Assembly: GCA_013824385.1 (NCBI GenBank)
Contig: PNNU01000039.1
Coordinates: 1-13,741, forward strand
Source of the DNA: Anaerolinea sp.
GTDB lineage: Bacteria; Chloroflexota; Anaerolineae; Anaerolineales; Anaerolineaceae
DNA: 13,741 bases
Reading direction: 5' to 3'
The position numbers and the translations under genes are program-made. This document shows positions 7,461 through 13,436 of this stretch, one piece after another (position 1 is the stretch's first letter; each line of letters starts with the position of its first letter). The notes beneath the pieces were generated by a model. It searched no databases. It worked only from the letters and a program-made list of their open reading frames with translations, and was not told where the DNA came from.

Positions 7461-8611
7461 CAGGAAATTTGGGTTTGAATAATCCTGGCCAATTGATTGA
7501 TTTGTTGGGTAACCAAACTGTCGCTTTGAATACTGATCAATGGTAATTGATTCAAGCTCACCTGGTAGGCAAGCTCCGGAACGGGAGGGATCATCATCGT
7601 AATCGGTGTGCCTCCCAATAGCTCAGATACTTGTGTGGAAGTGAGTTGAACTTCTGAGCGCACACGGTTGTAAAGCACCAGGTTAATTATCCGGCCCATG
7701 CCAGCACCAACATTTCGTAATTCCTCGTATAGGGTTTTTGTGCGTTTAATTGTACTCTGCTGCGGTTCTGTGATAACCAAAATATTCTTACAAAGGCTGC
7801 AGATTTTATCAAAACCGGGGATGAAGGGGGAACCAATATCCAGAATCACAAAAGTTGAAAGTTGACTGGCAGCCTGGATGATGCTGTGTAATTTTTCTCC
7901 CAATGCGGCATAATCTATATCCAGGGATAAGTTGGAGGTTAGCAATAGACGCACACTAAAGGGAGTAGCGGTAAGTTGTTTTTCAACAAGGGCTGGGGTG
8001 ATTTCATTTGGCTTAAGTTTAAGCAGGTTGTTTAATCCATCAGAGGAAGAAAAACCTAATTCTGAGGCCCAGGTTCCCTGTCCAGGTTTGACTTCGATGG
8101 CAATAACATCAATTTTGGCAAGTTTCGCATAACTGACTGCCAGATTAAGGGCAAGGGTTGATGATCCCAAGCCACCTTTACATCCAACTACTCCAACTGT
8201 GTATGCGACTGGTGTAGGGGTCTTGGCTGGCTGTCTGGCGCGTGTTCGAGAAAGTAATGCCTTTAGGTGGGCAATCAGCTCCGCGGGGTGAACAGGTTTG
8301 GTGAGGTAATCATCGACGCCCGCGTCATAACCGGCAACCTTGTCATCCACCTGGCTTTTAGCAGTGAACATTAAAATGGGTGTGTCGGCGAGTTGAGGGT
8401 CTTTGCGTAATTCTGTAGTGACCTGATATCCGTCCATGTCTGGCATCATGACATCCAGGATGATCAAATCGGGGGCTTCTGCTCTGGCCATGGCAATGGC
8501 TTGAGTACCATTATTGGCAGCCACAATTTGATACCCCTGGCGCTGTAACATCAGTCCCACCAGTCGCAGGGTTTCAACATCATCATCAACAATCAAGATT
8601 TTCTCTGTCAT
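7460..8611 (-). CDS. Response-regulator receiver fused to a CpaE-like MinD/ParA ATPase
   Basis: The 383-residue protein has an intact receiver domain (about 1-122) with acidic pocket Asp10/Asp11, phosphoacceptor Asp53 in ILDVMMPDMDG, switch Thr83 and Lys105 in LTKP. After a short Arg/Thr/Pro linker comes a MinD/ParA-type domain (about 135-383) with the deviant Walker A GCKGGLGSST (143-152). The signature lysine Lys145 is present, but the usual P-loop lysine before the Ser/Thr is Ser150, as also seen in CpaE relatives. CpaE proteins localise pilus assembly, but no tad/cpa genes lie in this window, so that role is not supported here. The start at 8611 has AAAGGA upstream. It has its own promoter and is cotranscribed with the sirtuin gene. 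I expect phosphorylation of Asp53 to control the ATPase half or its placement. Confidence 0.9.
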   Translation of the reverse strand: MTEKILIVDDDVETLRLVGLMLQRQGYQIVAANNGTQAIAMARAEAPDLIILDVMMPDMDGYQVTTELRKDPQLADTPILMFTAKSQVDDKVAGYDAGVDDYLTKPVHPAELIAHLKALLSRTRARQPAKTPTPVAYTVGVVGCKGGLGSSTLALNLAVSYAKLAKIDVIAIEVKPGQGTWASELGFSSSDGLNNLLKLKPNEITPALVEKQLTATPFSVRLLLTSNLSLDIDYAALGEKLHSIIQAASQLSTFVILDIGSPFIPGFDKICSLCKNILVITEPQQSTIKRTKTLYEELRNVGAGMGRIINLVLYNRVRSEVQLTSTQVSELLGGTPITMMIPPVPELAYQVSLNQLPLISIQSDSLVTQQINQLARIIQTQIS

Positions 8612-8642
8612 AACCTGTCCTTTGCCCTTACCTCAAAAGTCT

Positions 8643-8671
8643 AGCATAATGTTTAGCGCAAGGCAAGTCAA
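8643..8671 (-). promoter_or_regulatory. Promoter of the regulator-sirtuin operon
   Basis: On the minus strand TTGACT (8671-8666, five of six) and TATGCT (8648-8643, four of six) are separated by exactly 17 nt. Transcription should start near 8636, giving a leader of about 25 nt that includes the AAAGGA site before the ATG at 8611. Its -35 hexamer directly abuts the -35 hexamer of the tilS promoter on the other strand. Confidence 0.78.
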
Positions 8672-8700
8672 TTGGATTCGATTTTTTATGATGCTATAAT
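8672..8700 (+). promoter_or_regulatory. tilS promoter with extended -10, leaderless type
   Basis: TATAAT (8695-8700) is perfect and is preceded by TGC, making an extended -10 box. A partial -35, TTGGAT (8672-8677), stands 17 nt upstream. The -10 ends 6 nt before the ATG at 8707, so the predicted transcript start is the start codon itself. No Shine-Dalgarno is present. Confidence 0.72.
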
Positions 8701-8706
8701 TTTTAT

Positions 8707-10131
8707 ATGCAATTCGTTCAATTTTCGGATTTGTTAATTCATAAATGCCTTCTTGACCCATTAAAACCGGTAGTGGCAGGAATTTCTGGCGGTCCGGATA
8801 GTCTTTGCATGTTGGATCTACTCGTTAAGTCCGGCATGAAAGTGTTTGTTCTACATGTAAATCACCAATTACGCAGCGAAGCGGATGATGAATCCAAACT
8901 TGTTGAAGAGTTCTGTGCGCAAAGAAATGTGGATTGCATAATCAAGACCGGGGATGTTAAAGCTTTAGCAGCAAAGAAGAAAACCTCAATTGAAGAAGCT
9001 GCGCGGCTTTATCGTTATTCGGCATTGTTTGACCATGCCAAGGCCGTCGATGCCCAGGCGGTGTTGGTGGCGCATAATACCAATGATCAGGCAGAGACAG
9101 TGGTGATGCACTTGCTGCGGGGGTCAGGGTTAAGCGGACTAAAAGGCATGCAATTGCTTTCTGTCCAACCCATGTGGAGTGACACCATTCCCTTGGTAAG
9201 ACCGCTTCTTAAAACTAGCCGTGGTGAGATTCTGGCTTATTGCCAAGAAAACAACCTCTCACCGTCTTTTGATCAATCCAATCAGGATACCAAGTATTTC
9301 CGCAACCGTATTCGTCAGGAATTGCTGCCTGAATTAATGACCTACAATCCGCGGATCATGGAACTTCTGGTCAGCATGTCTGATGTGATCACAGTAGATC
9401 AATCCTTTTTGGAGGAAGAGGCTCAAAAAGCCTGGCAGGTTTGTGTGATCAAAGAAGAACAGCATTTTGTCTTATTCAATAGTTCTCGTTTATCTGCTTT
9501 ACACCCTGCCTTGTTAAGAAAGGTGCTGCGCAAAGCCATTTCTATGATTGAACCTGATCTGCGCGATTTGGATTTTGCAGCTACTGAAAGGGCAGTGAGT
9601 TTTCTTGATCCGAAAAGTCGTGTGAATCATATGCATTTATTATCAAATATTGAAATGGTCAAAAACCGCCACACTGAGCTTCTAATATGCAGACAGAATG
9701 ACAAACTGGCTGAACTATGGCCACAAATAGATATAACGATGAGTTTTGTAGTTGATAGCGAAAGTGAAATGGATCTCGGAAACAACTGGAAGATTTCTTG
9801 TGTGGAATCCGAGCAGGTGCCAATTTTTACAAAGGATGGAACATCGGCAGCTTTTGATGCTGATTTATTGTTCGGATTATATTTGAGCGGGTATACACCG
9901 GGAGACCGATTTACGCCTTATGGATTACATGGAAAGTCAGTGAAACTGGGAGATTATTGGACGAATATCGGGCTGCCAGAAAAAGCTCGCAAAAAGTGGC
10001 CTCTGCTACGCAATGGGAATGGTGATATTGTCTGGGTAATTGGAACCCAAATTTCTGATCGCTATAAAATTACTGCGAACACAAAAAAAATCCTGGTTTT
10101 TAACTTGTTCCAAACGCCGAATGAGATCTAA
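8707..10131 (+). CDS. tilS: tRNA(Ile)-lysidine synthase
   Basis: TilS attaches lysine to C34 of the tRNA-Ile with anticodon CAU, switching it from methionine to isoleucine identity and AUA decoding; it is normally essential. The 474-residue protein has the N-type ATP pyrophosphatase PP-loop SGGPDS (27-32) and HVNHQLR near 50. It also has the AHNTNDQAETVVMHLLRGSG block (122-141) and the RNRIR substrate-contact motif (199-203) leading into ELLPEL. A helical middle region follows, then the C-terminal TilS domain (about 390-465), including YTPGDRF, a conserved GDYW-like stretch, and WVIGTQISDRYKI. Length is typical of the long form with both accessory domains. It diverges from the regulator operon and ends convergent with the recombinase-like gene, their stop codons overlapping by three bases. 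Confidence 0.95.
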   Translation: MQFVQFSDLLIHKCLLDPLKPVVAGISGGPDSLCMLDLLVKSGMKVFVLHVNHQLRSEADDESKLVEEFCAQRNVDCIIKTGDVKALAAKKKTSIEEAARLYRYSALFDHAKAVDAQAVLVAHNTNDQAETVVMHLLRGSGLSGLKGMQLLSVQPMWSDTIPLVRPLLKTSRGEILAYCQENNLSPSFDQSNQDTKYFRNRIRQELLPELMTYNPRIMELLVSMSDVITVDQSFLEEEAQKAWQVCVIKEEQHFVLFNSSRLSALHPALLRKVLRKAISMIEPDLRDLDFAATERAVSFLDPKSRVNHMHLLSNIEMVKNRHTELLICRQNDKLAELWPQIDITMSFVVDSESEMDLGNNWKISCVESEQVPIFTKDGTSAAFDADLLFGLYLSGYTPGDRFTPYGLHGKSVKLGDYWTNIGLPEKARKKWPLLRNGNGDIVWVIGTQISDRYKITANTKKILVFNLFQTPNEI

Positions 10132-11021
10132 CTTTCACCTGCAAGCTGGCGTAATTTCATACTGATCTCACGCCATTGAATCTTGGAAATTCCAAGTTTC
10201 TGGCGTAATTGATCTTTATCCATTCCAGACTGCCAGTCATTGATGGCACTGGTCCAGCGGCACATGTCAAAAGAGAGATGTTTGTCCAAACCGGCTTCAC
10301 GTCCGAGATCTTCAAGAAGATATTCAAGACGTCTGGGTGACCATGGAAAAACCTGCTCAATGGGCGCGTATTTTGTTACATATTCCGGGAATACTTCCAC
10401 CCAATCTTGAGGTAAATCAATCTTGCGTTCCTTGTAGCGATTGGCGGTTCCAGAATAACGTACGTAAAAACTGGCGTCTTTGGGATCATCCATGTCAAGA
10501 TGGTTCATATTGAGAGACAGGCATTCTCCCTTTTTGATGCCGGTGGAAAGCAACAAGGTAACGAGTACATAAGAACGGGGATCTTTTTTAGAAGAGTTGC
10601 GTTGGGCAGTTGCTGCTTCTATTACTTTTAACTCCTCATCAGGAGTCAATACCTGAGGCAGAGGGCTGATTACGCTTTGCTGAAGCACTTTTTCAGCAGG
10701 ATCGATCGATAATCTACCTGTTTGAGTCAGCCATCTGAAAAAGGACTTGATCGAGGTGATACGCCTTGAAAGGCTTTTGGGACTGCATGGAATGCCCCTC
10801 TCTTTTTGCATCCATTCCAGAAAGCGATTGATGTCTCGCTCAGTGACACTGCCAATAGTTGTATCGGGGGCAAAAAATGTGGAAAACAGGTTTAGATCAC
10901 CAATGAAGGCTTTGATGGTAAAACGAGACCGTCCCTGGTCCTGGAGGAAAACTTCCCAGGATTGTATGGTGGGCAGAAGCGTAGTATCGCTGGTGATGTG
11001 GATTTCTGGTTGAGTTGTCAT
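10128..11021 (-). CDS. Tyrosine-recombinase-fold protein, probably catalytically inactive
   Basis: The 297-residue protein has the XerC/XerD architecture: an N-terminal SAM-like core-binding domain (about 18-105, with LNLFSTFF and ITSIKSFFRWL) and a C-terminal catalytic-type domain (about 125-294). Numbered from the GTG three codons upstream, the catalytic set is damaged. The first Arg of TGxR is Lys166 (TGIKKGE), the HxxR His is Asp255 with only Arg258 kept, the LGH His is Ile281, and no Tyr stands at the nucleophile position (Ser290 region). Lys200 remains. The gene is intact, with a strong promoter, so I infer a DNA-binding role without strand cleavage rather than decay. The ATG at 11021 is preferred because AGGTGA lies 5 nt upstream; a GTG at 11030 is part of that site. 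No att sites or phage genes flank it. Confidence 0.85.
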   Translation of the reverse strand: MTTQPEIHITSDTTLLPTIQSWEVFLQDQGRSRFTIKAFIGDLNLFSTFFAPDTTIGSVTERDINRFLEWMQKERGIPCSPKSLSRRITSIKSFFRWLTQTGRLSIDPAEKVLQQSVISPLPQVLTPDEELKVIEAATAQRNSSKKDPRSYVLVTLLLSTGIKKGECLSLNMNHLDMDDPKDASFYVRYSGTANRYKERKIDLPQDWVEVFPEYVTKYAPIEQVFPWSPRRLEYLLEDLGREAGLDKHLSFDMCRWTSAINDWQSGMDKDQLRQKLGISKIQWREISMKLRQLAGES

Positions 11022-11066
11022 AGTATTCACCTGTTTTTATAGTTTCGCATAGCCTAATATAGTCTC

Positions 11067-11095
11067 AGTGTACAAGGATTTAGCGGGAATGTCAA
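11067..11095 (-). promoter_or_regulatory. Promoter of the recombinase-like gene
   Basis: On the minus strand a perfect TTGACA (11095-11090) and TACACT (11072-11067) are separated by 17 nt. Transcription should start near 11060, leaving a leader of about 40 nt with an AGGTGA Shine-Dalgarno before the ATG at 11021. The -35 begins 7 nt past the stop codon of the upstream LCP gene, so this gene can be expressed separately from it. Confidence 0.8.
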
Positions 11096-11102
11096 TATAC
11101 GA

Positions 11103-12146
11103 TTATTGATAAAAAGCTTGCCTGATAATCTCACCAATGGAGATTGGATCAGGTATTAGCACCATGGCGCCATTTTCTGGAACGACATAATTTGTGACGT
11201 TGGCTGCACCAATGGCATAACGCCTCACCAGACCTGGATTGGCAACGATTTGTGAGCTAAAGGGCAGAAGCTGCAAGGCTTTATCCACAGGCAAATTGGT
11301 CTCTACGCTGGATACAAACAGGTTGTACAGTTCTGCCCCCCGGTTCAAAGCATCAAGACTCATGATCTTTTGGAACATTGCAGACATTACTTCCTGGGCA
11401 CGGCGGGTGCGGTCAAAATCACTTGAGCTGTACCTTGAGCGCACATACCATAAGGCAGTTGCACCGTTCATTGTATTATTGCCCACCGAAACATAACAAT
11501 ACTTATTTACAGCCTGGGGGAGGTCGCATTTATCATATAGCTCGGCTCCAGCGTTAACATTGATTCCTCCAAGTGTATCTATAATACCCTTGAAGCCGGT
11601 GAAATTGGTCATGATGTAATAATCAACAGTGATATCGAAATTCTCTTTTAAGGTGGCTGCTGTAAGGGAAAATCCGCCATACGGTTGGGCGGCATTAATA
11701 CGATTCATTCCAACCCCTGGAATATCAACATACATGTCGCGTGGAAAAGAGGTTAAAGAGGCGGTACCTTTTTCAGGGTTCAGCGAGAGAACCATGATCA
11801 CATCAGTGCGGAATCCCTGGTTGGGGCGATAATCCGAACCGAGGATCAAGATATTAACCTGTCCGGCAGGTTTTTGCAGCCCCAGACGCACTACTGTTGA
11901 TAGCGTCGGACTGGGTTGAATGGTCGGGGTTGCAGAGGCTTGTGGAGTGTTGGTGGGGCCTGGCGTGGCTGTGGGCGCAACCGGCTGAAAAGGAGTCAGC
12001 GTCGGTGCTGCATTGGGATCATTTTGGAGAAGAACATCCGAGATTGGGATGGTCGTAGGAGTTGCTTTTGGAGAGGCAAAGGAACCGCATCCGGCTAAAA
12101 GTAAAGCACACACCATAATCCCGGCAATGAATTTTCGCATAACCAT
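11103..12146 (-). CDS. LytR-CpsA-Psr (LCP) family lipoprotein
   Basis: LCP proteins transfer lipid-linked glycopolymers onto peptidoglycan outside the membrane. The 347-residue precursor has a lipoprotein signal peptide ending in the lipobox LLAGC with Cys20, so it should be lipid-anchored rather than held by a transmembrane helix as in typical family members. Residues 25-85 form a Thr/Pro/Ala-rich stalk. The LCP domain (about 97-265) shows NILILGSDYR, the acidic/Arg pair in GFRTDVIM, the phosphate-binding SFPRDMYVDIP, and the second Arg cluster in VRSRYSSSDFDRTRR. Two cysteines, 207 and 217, could form a disulfide. Start is uncertain by two codons: ATG 12146 has a weak AAGAG, while ATG 12140 lies 6 nt after a TAAAAT box. 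It follows the kinase-like gene by about 45 nt and may be cotranscribed. Confidence 0.92.
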   Translation of the reverse strand: MVMRKFIAGIMVCALLLAGCGSFASPKATPTTIPISDVLLQNDPNAAPTLTPFQPVAPTATPGPTNTPQASATPTIQPSPTLSTVVRLGLQKPAGQVNILILGSDYRPNQGFRTDVIMVLSLNPEKGTASLTSFPRDMYVDIPGVGMNRINAAQPYGGFSLTAATLKENFDITVDYYIMTNFTGFKGIIDTLGGINVNAGAELYDKCDLPQAVNKYCYVSVGNNTMNGATALWYVRSRYSSSDFDRTRRAQEVMSAMFQKIMSLDALNRGAELYNLFVSSVETNLPVDKALQLLPFSSQIVANPGLVRRYAIGAANVTNYVVPENGAMVLIPDPISIGEIIRQAFYQ

Positions 12147-12189
12147 ATTTTACTCTTGATTTTTCAGATAATAGGGGTAGTTTCTTGTA

Positions 12190-13119
12190 TTAGGAGGAAA
12201 CAGGCAGCCTGACTCGAATCAACGATCCAGAAGAAGGTATGGAAAATATTTCCATTTTGCCGTGCATTTCTTCCACAAGTGCTTTGGCTTTAACCAAATC
12301 CTTAAGTGGACTTCCAAAGCCCTCCAGTTTAATGTCCTGGTCTTTAAATTCTTCCAGATTGACTGGCAATGGTTTGGCTTTGGGCGAGTCTTGATCGCAA
12401 GATTGAGCGCTGATTAGTACCTGGGCAGGTCTTTTGCCTTGAAGCAGTTTAAGCCCAAGAATGACAAGACCTTCTTCCTGAACGGCAGTGAGACAATTGG
12501 AAAAAAGAATATTGAGAACACGCTCGAATTTTTCTTGATCTCCGGTGAATTTGATCTCATTCTTTTCAAATTCCACTTTCAAAGTGATCAATTTGGTACG
12601 CAGTAATTCAATATAGAGCATTAGTGTTTCTTCGACAACAGCTGTTAAAGAAAAATCTTTTGAATAGAGCCGACTATCATCATCCGCCTCACCAGATTCC
12701 AATTCGATGTTTTTTAAGATTTCATCGAGATGGTTTATCGCATTAGATATGCGTTCGACAAAGCGTTTTTGAAAAGTACCCAAAATGCCGACTGATTCAT
12801 TTGAGAGCAGATCAATATAACCCTGAATGGTATGAATAGGTTGTTTTAATTCTTGCAAGACAGGTTTAAGGACTTGAGACCCTTCATGTTTTGAAGGTTG
12901 TGAATCGATGGAGGCTTGCAGGGCAATATTCTTCATATTCGCTTCTGCGAGCGCATTTTGTAATCGGGCAATTTCTTCAAGTGTTAAACGGAGTTCAGCT
13001 TCCATGTGCCCAATCTCTGAGGATTTTTTCCTGAGAGGAAGGGCGTAAGCGTCCGGTTCCGTAAGTGGCGTTTTAGGATGTTCGGAAGTATCGGGTTGAG
13101 AATTCATGTAATCATCCAT
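12190..13119 (-). CDS. Histidine-kinase-like protein lacking the phosphoacceptor histidine
   Basis: The 309-residue soluble protein has an N-terminal polar stretch and a predicted coiled coil (about 36-70). A HisKA-like two-helix segment (about 85-140) and a degenerate HATPase domain (about 155-307) follow. The segment that is normally HELRTP reads QELKQP (89-94), so the phosphoacceptor His is Gln89. The N-box is recognisable, with Asn203 and Asn208 in VLNILFSNCLTAV. The G1 DxGxG motif is not evident; only GFGSPLKDL and a C-terminal SSGSLIRVRLP recall the later glycine loops. I infer a non-phosphorylating sensor or scaffold rather than a working kinase; ATP binding is doubtful. There is no transmembrane segment or sensor domain. 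The start at 13119 lacks a clear Shine-Dalgarno; ATG 13107 is an alternative. The LCP gene follows on the same strand. Confidence 0.82.
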   Translation of the reverse strand: MDDYMNSQPDTSEHPKTPLTEPDAYALPLRKKSSEIGHMEAELRLTLEEIARLQNALAEANMKNIALQASIDSQPSKHEGSQVLKPVLQELKQPIHTIQGYIDLLSNESVGILGTFQKRFVERISNAINHLDEILKNIELESGEADDDSRLYSKDFSLTAVVEETLMLYIELLRTKLITLKVEFEKNEIKFTGDQEKFERVLNILFSNCLTAVQEEGLVILGLKLLQGKRPAQVLISAQSCDQDSPKAKPLPVNLEEFKDQDIKLEGFGSPLKDLVKAKALVEEMHGKMEIFSIPSSGSLIRVRLPVSS

Positions 13120-13137
13120 ATGTAATTTCTAAGTATG

Positions 13138-13165
13138 AGTTTACCAGAATAAGCCCGGAAAGCAA
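13138..13165 (-). promoter_or_regulatory. Weak candidate promoter of the kinase-like gene
   Basis: On the minus strand TTGCTT (13165-13160) and TAAACT (13143-13138) are spaced 16 nt, with TGG just before the -10 making an extended form. Both hexamers are imperfect. The predicted start near 13131 would give a leader of only about 12 nt with no Shine-Dalgarno. Confidence 0.35.
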
Positions 13166-13238
13166 TCAATAAAACTGAAATTAATTTTCCAGCATTTTTA
13201 GACAATATATCAAAAAAATGAATTGTGAATCAATTACG

Positions 13239-13266
13239 TTGACAATACTAAATTGTTTGATAGAAT
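13239..13266 (+). promoter_or_regulatory. tRNA-Leu promoter
   Basis: A perfect TTGACA (13239-13244) and TAGAAT (13261-13266, five of six) are separated by 16 nt. Transcription should start around 13273, leaving a very short 5' leader before the tRNA at 13281, to be removed by RNase P. Confidence 0.75.
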
Positions 13267-13280
13267 TAGGTCGTATCTGG

Positions 13281-13365
<85 letters not shown>

Positions 13366-13372
13366 CACATAA

Positions 13373-13403
13373 AAACCCGTGGAATCCTCCACGGGTTTGT
13401 CTT
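13373..13403 (+). terminator. Terminator of the tRNA-Leu transcript
   Basis: AAACCCGTGGA (13373-13383) pairs perfectly with TCCACGGGTTT (13388-13398) around a 4-nt loop, an 11-bp GC-rich stem. The T-rich tail (TTTGTCTT) is interrupted, so termination may be incomplete. The tail overlaps the probable -35 of the next gene. Confidence 0.72.
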
Positions 13404-13430
13404 GTCTGAGGCATGAGAATAGTGTAAGAT
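13402..13430 (+). promoter_or_regulatory. Candidate promoter of the DivIC-like gene, leaderless type
   Basis: TTGTCT (13402-13407, four of six) and TAAGAT (13425-13430) are spaced 17 nt. The -10 ends directly at an ATG (13431) and 6 nt before a second in-frame ATG (13437). The expected transcript start therefore falls on the second ATG. No Shine-Dalgarno is present before either. Confidence 0.58.
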
Positions 13431-13436
13431 ATGACC

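Noticed and set aside
10128..11021. The recombinase-like gene as an integrase marking a mobile element at the nearby tRNA-Leu
   Set aside because: It is over 2 kb from the tRNA with unrelated host genes between them. No duplicated tRNA 3' end was seen, and its catalytic residues are lost.
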